In this document: positions 7,851 through 21,748 of the stretch, piece after piece
Position numbering within the stretch: the stretch's first letter is position 1
Layout of the letters: every line of letters starts with the position of its first letter
DNA from: Marichromatium bheemlicum
GTDB lineage: Bacteria > Pseudomonadota > Gammaproteobacteria > Chromatiales > Chromatiaceae
Reading direction: 5' to 3'
NCBI RefSeq assembly: GCF_012276755.1
Contig: NZ_JAAXKX010000001.1
Coordinates: 304,136-368,135 of the forward strand
Length of the DNA: 64,000 nucleotides
Position numbers and translations under genes: made by a program
Notes under the pieces: model-generated
Told to the model about the DNA's origin: nothing
What the model saw: the letters and a program-made list of their open reading frames with translations, nothing else
Database searches by the model: none

Positions 7851-9353
7851 TCATCCGTCTCGCCCATGCTGGCGAGCGCCGACCATGTCGGGGCGCTGCT
7901 CGAGCAAATCAACCCCTGTCGGCATGGTTTCCGCGACGACTCGATCCTTGCCCCCCTTCTTGGCCCGATAGAGGCTGTCGTCGGCGAGCTTGACGAAGGC
8001 ATCGACGGAGACACCATTGTACTCACAGACGCCACCGCTGATGCTCACCCGCAGACCGGCGTGCTCCGCCCAGTCGAGTCCGCTGATCTGGACACGCACC
8101 CGTTCGGCCACCTCCCAGGCGGCATGCAGGCGCGCGTGCGGCAGGATCACCATGAACTCCTCGCCACCATAGCGGCCGATCACATCGACCTCGCGAACGC
8201 ACTGACGCAACTCCTCGGCCACCCGCACCAGCACCTGATCGCCGACGGGATGGCCATAGCGATCGTTGATCTTCTTGAAGTCGTCGAGATCGAAGAGAAA
8301 GAGCGACAGCGGCTGGTGATAGCGGCGGAACATGTCCACCTCCTTGCCCAGCATCGAGAACAGATAGCGGCGGTTGTAGAGACCAGTGAGTCCATCGGTG
8401 AAAGAGGCCGCTCGCAGCTCCTCCTGGACCGCCTTCAGCTCGGAGATGTCGACCAGCGAGATCAGCCGGCTCACCCCCCCCGAGAAACGCAACCTGACCA
8501 CCGACACCAAGGCCCAGCGCAGCCCGCCACCCTCGACAGGGATACACATCTCGCGCTGTTCACCGTCGCCGTTCGGCAGCCCGGCGGCGAGCAGATAACG
8601 CCAGTCCTCGCTGATCAACTCATCGCCATGACCAGCGAGCGAGAGATAGCGCCGCGCCGCCTCGTTGGCCCGCGCCAGACCACGCCGTCCCGGCTCGTGG
8701 AGCACCATCGGGAAGGAGGCGGCCTCGAAGACGTTGCGCAGATTCGACTCACTCTCGCCGAGTCGACGCAACCACCGACTGGCACCGATCCAGGCCAGCA
8801 TGATCAATACCAGCATCGCCCCCGCGCCCCACAGCAGCTTGCCGCGCACCCCGGCGACCAGGCGCTGCAGGAACTCCGGGTTAGCATAGAAGGTCACCAC
8901 GCCGATGAGCACATGATCACGTGGATGATAGAGCGCGATCGGCACCTGGATACAGCCCTCGCAACCATTCGCGCCCCGAACCATATCGAGGCTGCTCTTG
9001 GGCAGGGCGAGCATGTCGTAGTCGAGTATCAGCTCGACACGGTGGATGAAGGCGATACCGGTGGACTGGTCCTGGAGCAGCAGGATGGCATCGAGCGCGG
9101 CCTGCAACTCACCGCGCAGATACTCGGGGCGAGCGCCACCGTCGAACAGGCGCTCGAGCCCTGGGGCCTGGGCCTGCGCGAAGGCACGTGACTGGCTCTC
9201 GTAGTGCTCGCGCAACAACGGCTCGAGCGCCAGCACCCAGTAGAGACTGCTGAGCGCGATGATGGTCGCGCCCAGCAACGCAAAGATCAGCGCCAACAGC
9301 CGCTCGAATCTCAGCGACTCCTGACTCGCCGTCGCCATTGCGTCTCTATTCAT
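7851..9353 (-). CDS. Membrane-bound PAS-GGDEF diguanylate cyclase
   Basis: 500 residues. TM1 at about 18-40, a periplasmic sensor region at about 41-172 (with CEGC at 131-134), TM2 at about 173-193, a PAS-like domain at about 200-310, and GGDEF at about 318-480. The active-site loop is intact (RYGGEEF, 394-400), with metal-binding DLDDFKKIND. The inhibitory I-site REVD (387-390) lies five residues before it, so c-di-GMP feedback is likely. Its ATG overlaps the 3' end of the YfiR-like gene. With the upstream TonB receptor this forms a receptor-YfiR-cyclase operon, suggesting that an outer-membrane or periplasmic signal controls c-di-GMP. Confidence 0.93.
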   Translation of the reverse strand: MNRDAMATASQESLRFERLLALIFALLGATIIALSSLYWVLALEPLLREHYESQSRAFAQAQAPGLERLFDGGARPEYLRGELQAALDAILLLQDQSTGIAFIHRVELILDYDMLALPKSSLDMVRGANGCEGCIQVPIALYHPRDHVLIGVVTFYANPEFLQRLVAGVRGKLLWGAGAMLVLIMLAWIGASRWLRRLGESESNLRNVFEAASFPMVLHEPGRRGLARANEAARRYLSLAGHGDELISEDWRYLLAAGLPNGDGEQREMCIPVEGGGLRWALVSVVRLRFSGGVSRLISLVDISELKAVQEELRAASFTDGLTGLYNRRYLFSMLGKEVDMFRRYHQPLSLFLFDLDDFKKINDRYGHPVGDQVLVRVAEELRQCVREVDVIGRYGGEEFMVILPHARLHAAWEVAERVRVQISGLDWAEHAGLRVSISGGVCEYNGVSVDAFVKLADDSLYRAKKGGKDRVVAETMPTGVDLLEQRPDMVGARQHGRDG

Positions 9354-9939
9354 GGATCTTGGCCACCTGCAGGAAGAAGGAGCGGAAGCCGATCCCGGCG
9401 CGCCCGGCCTGCCCGAGATTGATCAGCGGCAGGATACGATCGGCGACGTGCAGCCCCGCCACCGCCCCGCGCTCGACATCCCCGGCAAAGGGCGAGAACA
9501 CCAGCACGCCGTGACGCTCCGACCAGCCACGCAACTGCCCCGACGCCAGCCCCGGGGTCGCGACGAAGATCGCGCCCGGTGGTGCCCGTCGCCAGTTGCC
9601 GACATCGAGTTCGTGGGCGGCCAGGGTCTCGACCCGCAGCGGATGACCACGTACCCCCGTGATCCCCCCCAACACCAACGCCGCCTGCCGCGCCGTCTCC
9701 AGCGCCCCCTCGTAGACCACCACGACCTGCAAACCGCCATCGGCACCGAGATATCCCTCGAAGTCCTCGAGCGCCCCCATGCAGGCGGGAAAGAGCTTCA
9801 GGCCGACCCGCAGCCGCTGCTCGTCCTCGGGCCACAGCCCAGTGCGCTCGGCCAACGCCTGAGAGGTATGGAGAAAAAGGCACAACAGCACCGCCCACCA
9901 GGGTGGGAGACGCACACCCGAAACAACCGCTGGGGACAT
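9346..9939 (-). CDS. YfiR-like (DUF4154-type) periplasmic protein
   Basis: 197 residues from the ATG at 9937-9939, which gives a signal peptide (WWAVLLCLFLHTSQALA). The body lacks membrane spans. The C-terminal half has the YfiR-family pattern: FVATPG, then a segment VLVFSPFAGDVERGAVAGL, then LPLINLGQAGRAGIGFRSFF, ending VAKI. YfiR proteins are periplasmic repressors of membrane diguanylate cyclases. It sits 11 nt after a TonB receptor and overlaps the cyclase gene by 8 nt, which supports such a role. Similarity is weak over the N-terminal half. Confidence 0.65.
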   Translation of the reverse strand: MSPAVVSGVRLPPWWAVLLCLFLHTSQALAERTGLWPEDEQRLRVGLKLFPACMGALEDFEGYLGADGGLQVVVVYEGALETARQAALVLGGITGVRGHPLRVETLAAHELDVGNWRRAPPGAIFVATPGLASGQLRGWSERHGVLVFSPFAGDVERGAVAGLHVADRILPLINLGQAGRAGIGFRSFFLQVAKIHE

Positions 9940-9950
9940 CCTTGCTCGCC

Positions 9951-12023
9951 TCAAAAGGTATATCCGAGGGACAGCCACCAACGGCGCCCGGGGGTGGGAT
10001 AACCATCGGGATAGACCAGCCCAATACCATCGTAACTGGTGAGTTGATCGGGGTACCACACCTCGGCATCGGCGAGATTCTTCACCCCCAGATGGACAAA
10101 GGGGCCACGCCCCACCTGACGATAGCTCAACGTCAGGTCGATCTGGGTACTGGCATCGATCGCATCGCGCGGATCATGTTCGGCACGATGCCGCGCACCG
10201 ACGTGACGCAACTGCAACGCCGCCGTCCAGCGCTCACGCGGACGCCACAACAGCGCCAGGTTAGCCAACAGATCGGCACCACCGGCCAGTGGCTCATCGC
10301 CATCACGCCGGCGCGCGTTCACCAACGACAGGTTGGCATCGACCTTGAAGTGGGCACCGAAGCGATGCTGATATTCCAGCTCGACACCCTGTAGCACGGC
10401 ATCCGGACCGTTGATGAAACCATCGAGGTCGCGATCGTCGAACTGGATCGGCCGGGTGAGATCGGAGTGGAACAGGATCAGGCGCGTCTCCCAACTCGGG
10501 CGTTTGAAGATGTAGCCGAACTCGTAACTGGCGATCTCGCCAGCCCGCAGCCTGGGGCTGCGCGCGTAGTCCAGTTCGTAGAAGGTCGGCGGCCGAAAGG
10601 CCCGGGCATACTGTAGCTTGAGAATGTTCGACGCATCGATCCGCCAGACCGCGGCAAGACGCGGGCTGAACAGCCCGCCGACATCACTGTAGTCGTCATA
10701 GCGCAGGGTCGCGGTCAGCATCACCCGCTCACCGAGGTTGAACTGGTCCTGCACCAGGGCGCTGAGGATCCGCCGCGAGCGATCGTCGTCGAGCCAATCG
10801 GGATCGAGCGCGAGCGGATAGCCCGACCACGTCCAACGCGCCTCATCGACCTCGACATGGGCCGCTTCCAGCCCCAGCAGCAAGGCATGGCCCTGCACGC
10901 CATACCAGTGCAGGTCGGCAGCGAGTTCGTAGCGTCGTTCACGATAATCCTGATCCATGAACACCGCCGCCTCGCCGAGATAACCGGCGGGGAAGACGAA
11001 CAAGCGATCGCGGTCACGCTCGTGACTGATCGCCTCGGCGCGCAACTCGACCTCGCCCTCTTCGGTGAGCGTCAACCGGTGTCCGAGCTGGAGCGCCAGA
11101 TAACGCTGGCGCGCGGCCAGGTTGCCATCATCCGGGGGAAGGAAGTGATTGATGCCGAAATGGTCACCGGTGGCATCATCGATCAGGCGCAGCTTGGCAA
11201 AGCTCGCCCCCCAGCGCAGATCCGAGAAGAGCGCATGGTGGCGCAATGCGGTATTGGCCGGCCCCGGGGCATTGGACAGCCCATCGAGCGCGAGGGGGCC
11301 GAGGGCATCGCGCTCGACCCAAGCCTCGACCCCATCGGCCTCGACACCGGCAAGGTTGATCGAGAAGGCCAGATCGCGGGTCGGGTCCTCCCAGAACCAA
11401 CGCCCGTTGATTCCCCGCTCGGCCCCCTCCCCTGCCATCACCCCGAGTGCACGATCACGGGTGCGGGTGATGAGGTTAACCACGCCGGCAAAGGCATACT
11501 CACCATGCACCGAGGAACCGGGGCCACGGATCACCTCGATGCGCTCGATCTGCTCGAGGGGGATATTGAGTACCGGGTTGGCGGTGGCCATCAGGGTCGA
11601 GTTCATCGACACCCCATCGAGCAAGATCTTGATGTTGCCCGAACCATAGCCATGCCCGACACCGCGACTGAGCACCTGGCGCTCACCGGTGACCTCGAGT
11701 GCGGGGCTGATCCCCGGAACCAGGGCCAATGCCTCCCAGACGGTGCGCGCACCACGCGCCAACATCTCGTCGCCGAGCAGGATAGTCGCCATCCCGGGGA
11801 CGAAATCGGCGTTCATACCACTCCGGGTCGCCAGCCGCGTCTCGGTCTCCAGCAGATCCAGCAGCCCCTCGATCTGCTCCTCGTCTCCGGCCAGCGCGGC
11901 GCCGGTCAGCAGCCCCGCACCCCACGCCAGGGCACTCGCACAGATCAACCGACCGAGCCGCAGTCCCCACTGGGAACACGCACACCCCTCGCGCCAGCCG
12001 GACACGAAACGAAAAAGATTCAT
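9951..12023 (-). CDS. TonB-dependent outer membrane receptor
   Basis: 690 residues. An N-terminal signal region with a hydrophobic stretch (ICASALAWGAGLLTGAALA) precedes GDEEQIEGLLDLLETET, a variant of the pre-plug motif. The plug carries SRGVGHGYGSGNIKILLDGV and IERIEVIRGPGSSVHGEYAF. A long beta-barrel ends in the aromatic terminus WWLSLGYTF expected for outer membrane insertion. It is the first gene of the operon with the YfiR-like protein (11-nt gap) and the diguanylate cyclase, so it may act as a ligand sensor as well as a transporter. Ligand unknown. Confidence 0.93.
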   Translation of the reverse strand: MNLFRFVSGWREGCACSQWGLRLGRLICASALAWGAGLLTGAALAGDEEQIEGLLDLLETETRLATRSGMNADFVPGMATILLGDEMLARGARTVWEALALVPGISPALEVTGERQVLSRGVGHGYGSGNIKILLDGVSMNSTLMATANPVLNIPLEQIERIEVIRGPGSSVHGEYAFAGVVNLITRTRDRALGVMAGEGAERGINGRWFWEDPTRDLAFSINLAGVEADGVEAWVERDALGPLALDGLSNAPGPANTALRHHALFSDLRWGASFAKLRLIDDATGDHFGINHFLPPDDGNLAARQRYLALQLGHRLTLTEEGEVELRAEAISHERDRDRLFVFPAGYLGEAAVFMDQDYRERRYELAADLHWYGVQGHALLLGLEAAHVEVDEARWTWSGYPLALDPDWLDDDRSRRILSALVQDQFNLGERVMLTATLRYDDYSDVGGLFSPRLAAVWRIDASNILKLQYARAFRPPTFYELDYARSPRLRAGEIASYEFGYIFKRPSWETRLILFHSDLTRPIQFDDRDLDGFINGPDAVLQGVELEYQHRFGAHFKVDANLSLVNARRRDGDEPLAGGADLLANLALLWRPRERWTAALQLRHVGARHRAEHDPRDAIDASTQIDLTLSYRQVGRGPFVHLGVKNLADAEVWYPDQLTSYDGIGLVYPDGYPTPGRRWWLSLGYTF

Positions 12024-12375
12024 ACGGATTCGACGCTTCTTCGAGTTGAGCCCTCATCCCCATTCAGCAATCGAGCACGGGAACATGACCCATTACCCCG
12101 AAAGATATCGAGAAGCGATTCCTTCTCGGGTCTCGGCGGCCGATTAGAACACGCAAAGAGTACGCGCAAAATGGTCAGCTGACAGGCGGGCAAATCCTAC
12201 CCCTGGCCCGGCGCCAGGGCACAGACAGGCGGTCGAAGCGCGCAATGAGAATCGATCCGCAACCGTCTTCAAATAGACTTGATTTGAATGCTATCATCGA
12301 CTGTAATAAATAAAAACGCGACCACTCATTGCGCTCAAGTTGGACCAACCGTCAACCAAGGAAAAGGATCAGCCA
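12024..12375. other. Intergenic region with weak Fur-like sequence
   Basis: No gene seen. It separates the TonB receptor operon (left) from the small rightward reading frame at 12376. The stretch 12243-12261 (gcaatgagaatcgatccgc) resembles half of a Fur box, and 12270-12320 is AT-rich as a promoter region would be. The evidence is too weak to name a site. Confidence 0.3.
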
Positions 12376-12582
12376 ATGATCAACCTGATTACGCTAGCCG
12401 CGCTTTCATTCAGCCTTTCCACCCAGCTGCCCATCCCTGCACAAGATCAAGGATGGGACAAGGACGCGGCCGATAACCAGATGCTCGAACCCGTCGCGGG
12501 TTGGGTCGCCGGATGCCCCCCGTTCTGCGCCACGGAGCCGCAGCCCATCACCACCGAGACCCTCGCCAACCACCCCAGCTGA
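12376..12582 (+). CDS. Possible small exported protein
   Basis: 68 residues. A short hydrophobic N-terminus (INLITLAALSFSLSTQL) could be a signal peptide, followed by a polar tail with a Cys pair (GCPPFC). A purine-rich stretch (aaggaaaaggatc) lies 8-20 nt before the ATG. I do not recognise a family. Composition and the absence of a partner gene make it uncertain, but nothing else occupies this region. Confidence 0.35.
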   Translation: MINLITLAALSFSLSTQLPIPAQDQGWDKDAADNQMLEPVAGWVAGCPPFCATEPQPITTETLANHPS

Positions 12583-12926
12583 GGGCCTCACAGGCGACGA
12601 GCCGGCGACGGCGGGCATGCCGTCCTCCCGTCCCGGCTCACCAGCGCCCCCACTTCGCAAGACAGGCAACCCCACCACCAGCGGTAAGCCTCGCGTCTCC
12701 CGTCAGCCCATCGCAATCGCCGACCGATTTACCTGGCGGGCACCCACCACAGACACCTCAGGCCACGCCTCACGTCCTCTTAACGTGTTCGAGACGACGA
12801 CACGCCCCGGGGTGATTCCCAGCCCAGCACACCCGCGCCTACCCGTGTTACCCACCGCAGCGCGGCAGGGACCCGGTGACACCGACCGAGGCCAGGGCCC
12901 GAGCCGGCGACACCGCAGCCCCTCGC
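12583..12926. other. Intergenic region, nothing recognised
   Basis: No gene, repeat or hairpin with a T-tract could be supported between the small reading frame and the 3' end of purT. Confidence 0.5.
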
Positions 12927-14108
12927 TCAAAGTTCGACCCGCACCCGCGATGCAGCCCGCAGCGCCCGCGCCTTGGCATCCTCGATATCATGGCCACACG
13001 CCAGCGCCACCCCCATGCGACGACGTCCCAACACCTCGGGTTTACCGAACAGGCGCAGATCCGTACCCGGCTCGGCCAGGGCCTCGGCCAGATTGGTGAA
13101 ACGGGGTCGGGGCGACTCCCCCTCGACCAGAATGACCGCAGAGGCCGCCGGGCCGTGCTGGCGGATCTCTGGGATCGGCAGCCCGAGGATGGCGCGAGCG
13201 TGGAGCGCAAACTCCGAGAGATCCTGCGAGATCAGGGTGACCATGCCGGTGTCGTGAGGACGCGGCGAGACCTCGCTGAAGATCACCTCGTCGCCGCGCA
13301 CGAACAGCTCGACCCCGAAGATCCCGCGCCCACCCAGCGCCTCGGTCACCCGCGCCGCGATCTCACGCGCCCGCGCCAGTGCCGTCGGGGTCATCGGGTG
13401 CGGCTGCCAGGACTCACGATAGTCGCCGTCCTCCTGACGATGCCCGATCGGCGCGCAAAAGGCGGTGCCGTCACGGTGACGCACGGTCAGCAGGGTGATC
13501 TCGTAATCGAAGGCGATGAACCCCTCGACGATCACCCGCCCGCCACCGGCGCGTCCACCGGCCTGAGCATAGCCCCAAGCATGATCGAGCTCAGCGGCAT
13601 CGCGCACCAGGCTCTGCCCCTTGCCCGAGGAACTCATGATCGGTTTGACCACGCAGGGCAACCCGATCTCGGCGACCGCCTGCCCGAACGCCTCACGCGT
13701 GTCAGCGAAGCGATAGGGTGAGGTCGGCAGCCCCAACTCCTCGGCGACCAGCCGGCGGATGCCCTCGCGGTTCATCGTCAATCGAGTCGCCCGCGCCGTC
13801 GGCACGACATTGAAGCCCTCGGCCTCCAGCTCCAACAGGGTGTCGGTGGCGATCGCCTCGATCTCGGGGACGATGTAGTCGGGGCGCTCGAGTTCGATCA
13901 CCCGGCGCAGCTCGGCACCGTCGAGCATCGAGAAACTGTAGGCGCGATCGGCGACCTGCATGGCCGGCGCATTGGCATAGCGATCACAGGCGATGACCTC
14001 GAGCCCGAGGCGCTTGAACTCGATGACGACCTCCTTGCCGAGTTCACCCGCCCCGCAGAGCAGGACCTTGGTCGCGTTGGGAGAGAAGGGGGTTCCGATC
14101 GTAGGCAT
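12927..14108 (-). CDS. purT: Formate-dependent phosphoribosylglycinamide formyltransferase
   Basis: 393 residues from the ATG at 14106-14108, matching the family length of about 392. It catalyses the third step of purine synthesis using formate and ATP instead of formyl-tetrahydrofolate. ATP-grasp features are clear: [20 protein letters not shown] at the N-terminus, [15 protein letters not shown] (the ATP-binding loop), [20 protein letters not shown], and [11 protein letters not shown]. It is a monocistronic-looking leftward gene. A longer in-frame 5' extension exists but lacks family similarity. Confidence 0.96.
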   Translation of the reverse strand: MPTIGTPFSPNATKVLLCGAGELGKEVVIEFKRLGLEVIACDRYANAPAMQVADRAYSFSMLDGAELRRVIELERPDYIVPEIEAIATDTLLELEAEGFNVVPTARATRLTMNREGIRRLVAEELGLPTSPYRFADTREAFGQAVAEIGLPCVVKPIMSSSGKGQSLVRDAAELDHAWGYAQAGGRAGGGRVIVEGFIAFDYEITLLTVRHRDGTAFCAPIGHRQEDGDYRESWQPHPMTPTALARAREIAARVTEALGGRGIFGVELFVRGDEVIFSEVSPRPHDTGMVTLISQDLSEFALHARAILGLPIPEIRQHGPAASAVILVEGESPRPRFTNLAEALAEPGTDLRLFGKPEVLGRRRMGVALACGHDIEDAKARALRAASRVRVEL

Positions 14109-14708
14109 GTGGTCTCTGCTTGTCGGGGTGGTGGCTTCAAGATGGAACGCGGCACTCCAGTCAGCCGCAGCCGGTCTCCGCGAGTCAGACACATCCGCCG
14201 CACCCGCAGCGGGGAGACCCCGGAGCAATCCTAGTCCCGACACGCTCATGCGCGTCGCTCCGGCAAGGGCGCGGCCGATGGTACTCCGCCCGCACCACTA
14301 GGATCCAGACGACGCAGGACAGACCGAGATGACAGGAGCGCTGAACGAGACATTTGTAGAACGCAACCGCACCGAGGACGACCCGGGTACAAACCGCATG
14401 ATCTCGAACCGCTCATGCAGTTCCTCTGCCGACCCTTGCCGCGCGACAGGCCGCGAACACGGCCTGTAAGAAGCAAGAGAAAGGTCCCCGGCTCCGACAG
14501 ACCTCGATCGAGGAGGCCATCGTCCCCGTAACCTGTCCAGCCCCCGGCGAGCAGCACCCACGACGAGAGCCTTTACAAGCCACAGAGCCGGTCACTTGAC
14601 CCGAGCCCGAAGTCCCCCGCCCCACCCAGACACAGGCCCGTAAATCCGTATCACGAACAATAGGGCACGCCCCAACGGCCCCGGAGTTCTACCGGGATCG
14701 AGACCCAG
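14109..14708. other. Intergenic region between purT and CRISPR array
   Basis: About 600 bp without a supported gene. Short reading frames on both strands lack codon bias, ribosome sites or recognisable motifs. The region presumably contains the purT promoter and the trailer end of the CRISPR array. Confidence 0.5.
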
Positions 14709-16176
<1,468 letters not shown>

Positions 16177-16360
16177 GCGGTCATCCTAACTCACTGAAAC
16201 GCCGATGGCACTTCGGCCGATTTCGCGAACCGGCGGTGATTTTTTGTCAAACCAGGCTTGAACCGGCGAACCACGAAAAAATACGCTTAAAAATCATCGA
16301 GATGAAAATTCGCGAACCTCCCGGGGTTTCGCCGGTCACTTGTGGTTCGCGTTTTTCCCG
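16177..16360 (-). promoter_or_regulatory. CRISPR leader
   Basis: AT-richer stretch between the cas2 stop and the first repeat. Its position, together with the repeat orientation, marks it as the leader holding the array promoter and the integration end. It contains A/T runs (gattttttgtcaaa; cgaaaaaatacgcttaaaaa) and repeated 'cgaacc' motifs. Confidence 0.7.
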
Positions 16361-16651
16361 CTAGAGGATCAAGGGGCCATGCAGGTCGAGCGTCTCCTTC
16401 GCGCCGATGTGTTCGACACGACGCTGCCAATTCTTGCCGAGATAGTAGAAGCGCAGGCTGTCCTGCTGCGGGTCGATCAGGTCTAGCAACCGTTGTTTGA
16501 GCAGCGCCCACTGTCCCGGCTCGACCTCGATCTCAAAGACCGAGAACTGAACACGCTGCCCATAATCGAGGCATGCCTTGGCCACCTGCCGCAGCCGCTT
16601 CGGCCCTTCCGGTTCGCGGGTACTGACGTCATAGCTGACCAACACCATCAT
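16361..16651 (-). CDS. cas2: CRISPR-associated endoribonuclease Cas2
   Basis: 96 residues, normal length. The N-terminus [11 protein letters not shown] has the conserved first-strand Asp of Cas2. It pairs with Cas1 to integrate new spacers. The start lies 7 nt after the cas1 stop and the stop abuts the leader, so it is the last gene of the leftward cas operon. Confidence 0.97.
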   Translation of the reverse strand: MMVLVSYDVSTREPEGPKRLRQVAKACLDYGQRVQFSVFEIEVEPGQWALLKQRLLDLIDPQQDSLRFYYLGKNWQRRVEHIGAKETLDLHGPLIL

Positions 16652-16658
16652 GGTGGAT

Positions 16659-17699
16659 TCACCTCCACAGACAGGGCGGATAGGCGTCGAGATCGCCGCG
16701 CAGGTGGCGGGCGAGCAGTTGCGCCTGGAGCAGCGGGAACAGGCCGAGCGGCGCCTGCTCTTCGAAGAAGAGATGCTGCACCATCTCGCGCTTGCGCTCC
16801 TGATAGGCGCTCAGCAACGTCTTGCGCGCCCCCTCTTCGAGCAACACGGCACCATTGTCGAGGACGATGAAGTCGCGCCTGGTGAGCTGCTTGCGATTGA
16901 GCAGGGTCAGCGCCAGACGGTCGGCGACGACCGGACGCAGCTCTTCGACCAGATCGAGCGCGAGGCTGGGCCGTCCGGGTCGGTCACGGTGCAGGAATCC
17001 CACCGCCGGATCGAGCCCGACGGTCTCCAGCGCCGAGCGACAGTCGTGGGTGAGCAGTGTATAGAGGAAGGACAGCAGCGCGTTGACGGGGTCACGTGGC
17101 GGGCGACGGTTGCGACCGTTGAAGGCATGCTCGCCCAGATCGACCCGCACCAGATGACCGTAGACACCGAAGTAGGCGCGCGCCGCATCTCCTTCGAGCC
17201 CGCGCAGCACCTCCAGCGACGCCTCCTCACGGAGGCGGATGATGATGCGTCGCAACCCCTTGCGGACCTGCTCCAACGCGGCACGCGCCTCTGGTGCGAG
17301 GTTCATGCCGTGATCACGCAGTGCCCGACCGATCACGGCGCGCTGGTTGTGCTCCTTGCCGGTCAGCAGGTTGCGCACGAGTGCGGCACAGCGCGAGGAC
17401 TCATCGCTGCGCCGGTACTGCTCGCGCCGCAACAGCACGTTGCCCGAGACCGGTCCTTCCATGCGTGCCAAAAAGCGTCCGTTCGGTGACAGGAAGGAGA
17501 CGCAGACCCCCTGCTCGGCGCAATAACCGAGCAACTGAGGCGAGACCATCATCCGCCCGAGACACACCAGTGATTCGAGCATGTGGATGGGGAGCCGTCC
17601 CCGTTCGGTCCCCTCGACTTCGACCACGATATTGGCGCCATCCTTCCTGATCCAGGCCCCTTCGGTGGTCACGTACAACGTATTGAGCAGACGACGCAT
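16659..17699 (-). CDS. cas1: CRISPR-associated endonuclease Cas1 (I-C)
   Basis: 346 residues. Cas1 is the integrase of spacer acquisition. The N-terminal beta domain starts [16 protein letters not shown]. Metal-binding motifs are present: the Glu in [11 protein letters not shown], the His in [18 protein letters not shown], and the following DLVEELRP. Length and motifs match the subtype I-C group. It lies between cas4 (3-nt gap) and cas2 (7-nt gap). Confidence 0.97.
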   Translation of the reverse strand: MRRLLNTLYVTTEGAWIRKDGANIVVEVEGTERGRLPIHMLESLVCLGRMMVSPQLLGYCAEQGVCVSFLSPNGRFLARMEGPVSGNVLLRREQYRRSDESSRCAALVRNLLTGKEHNQRAVIGRALRDHGMNLAPEARAALEQVRKGLRRIIIRLREEASLEVLRGLEGDAARAYFGVYGHLVRVDLGEHAFNGRNRRPPRDPVNALLSFLYTLLTHDCRSALETVGLDPAVGFLHRDRPGRPSLALDLVEELRPVVADRLALTLLNRKQLTRRDFIVLDNGAVLLEEGARKTLLSAYQERKREMVQHLFFEEQAPLGLFPLLQAQLLARHLRGDLDAYPPCLWR

Positions 17700-17702
17700 C
17701 CC

Positions 17703-18335
17703 TCAGTCCTCCCGGTCGAGCTGGCCGTGCAACCAGGCATCGACACCGTCCGTGCGCCCCAGCAACCGGGGCTGACAGTGCTCGATCAACGAGCAGGCGT
17801 CGCAGCGCGACGCCAGATAGCGTGCGGTAGGCGTGCATCCGGCGGTGAACATGGCACGCACCGCCTGGATGGTCTCCAGCGTCAGCTCGCGCAGGGCGGG
17901 ATCGAAGCACACCAGCTTGCGCCGCCGCGCCCGACCATAGTAGAGCGCGCCCTCGGGCACGGCCCGCCCGAACATCGCCTCCAGACAAAGCGCCTGGGCG
18001 CAGAGCTGGACCTCGTCGGCGCGGTGCGACTTCGGTCGCCCGCGCTTGTACTCCACCGGATAGGGGCACGGCCCATCCGGTCGAGGGTGCATCTCGACGA
18101 TATCGGCGACACCGCCGATCCCCAGCTCGGCCTGGGCCAGCGGCAACGCGGTCAGGGTCCGCACGCCGTGACGCAGCTCGGCGCCGGGCCGGTCGGCGCG
18201 ATCGTGGAGCAGGCGACCCTGGGCGGTATAGGCGTTCTCCTCCCAGAGCCGTTCGAGATGGATCAGCGCACACTGGCGCGGACAGTAGAGATAGTGCTGG
18301 AGGGCCGAGAGCGGGATGAAATCGGTGTCGTCCAT
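17703..18335 (-). CDS. cas4: CRISPR-associated exonuclease Cas4
   Basis: 210 residues. A RecB-type nuclease domain with VEYKRGRPK, plus four iron-sulfur cysteines (YCPRQC near residue 20 and [10 protein letters not shown] near the C-terminus). In I-C systems Cas4 selects and trims PAM-bearing prespacers for Cas1-Cas2. It sits 22 nt after cas7 and 3 nt before cas1. Confidence 0.96.
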   Translation of the reverse strand: MDDTDFIPLSALQHYLYCPRQCALIHLERLWEENAYTAQGRLLHDRADRPGAELRHGVRTLTALPLAQAELGIGGVADIVEMHPRPDGPCPYPVEYKRGRPKSHRADEVQLCAQALCLEAMFGRAVPEGALYYGRARRRKLVCFDPALRELTLETIQAVRAMFTAGCTPTARYLASRCDACSLIEHCQPRLLGRTDGVDAWLHGQLDRED

Positions 18336-18357
18336 GTCCCGGCCCTCCTCCTCGGGG

Positions 18358-19223
18358 TCAGAGCTTCTCGATCACCCGCACGCCCTGCGGGATGGCGGCA
18401 TGCGCGATGTCGACACGATAGTCCTTGAAGCTGCGCGCGGGTCGGTCGTCCTCGCCGGGGGCACGGCAGACCTCCACGGCATCGAACAACTGGTGCGCCG
18501 GGGCATTACCGAGCGCACTCTCGTGCTCGAAGACGATCAGCTTGCGCGCGGCCATTTCGCCGCGCGCGGCCGAGCGGTCGTGCTCGAACATGTTGATGAG
18601 CGACTGCCACAACAGCTCCAGGTCGGCAGCGGAGAACCCGGTGCGCTCGGCGAGCTTGGCCGAGACGAAGCCGTGGGCGCGATACAGACCATAGGGCAGG
18701 ATGTGCTTGCGCCCCATCGTTCGCTCCTTGTCGACGTCGCGGTCGTTGGTCACGGCCATGCGGGTAATCGAGACCTCCAGCGGCAACACCGGCTCGATCG
18801 AGCTGGCGAAGCCGAGCTGCACCGGCCCGCGCACCTGGCCGGCATTGACCTCGGTGGTCATCACCGCGCCGAAGGTGCGCACGTCGAAGAAGTTGCGGCA
18901 CATCCAGTCGGTCAGCTCCTGGGCCTTAGCCTTGTCGTTAGGCAGCTTCTTAGAGACCGGCTCGACCTCGATCGCCGCGTAGCCGCGTTGGTGCTGCTGA
19001 TTGAGCACCGCCTTCTCCTGCATGTAGATCTCGTACCCCGGCTCGGCCTCCTTGGCGAGGCCGACGAAGTTGCGGATCTTGCGCTTGAGACAGACGTCGG
19101 TGACCAGACCGCAGTTGGTCTCGGGGTCGAGTCGGGGCAGATTGCCCGCGTCCGGGTCACCGTTGGGGTTGCCGTTGGTGACGTCGAACAGATAGACGAA
19201 TTCGTAGCGGTGGGCGATGGCAG

Positions 19224-19227
<4 letters not shown>
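18358..19227 (-). CDS. cas7: Type I-C Cascade backbone subunit Cas7 (Csd2)
   Basis: 289 residues. Csd2/Cas7 polymerises along the crRNA in Cascade. The family N-terminus [19 protein letters not shown] is clear, and DVRTFGAVM is another conserved block. The ATG overlaps the cas8c stop by 4 nt, indicating translational coupling. Confidence 0.97.

Positions 19228-21748
<2,521 letters not shown>

Noticed and set aside
14246..14625. Short frames between purT and the CRISPR array
   Set aside because: No ribosome site, codon bias or similarity. Both strands are equally open because of GC content.
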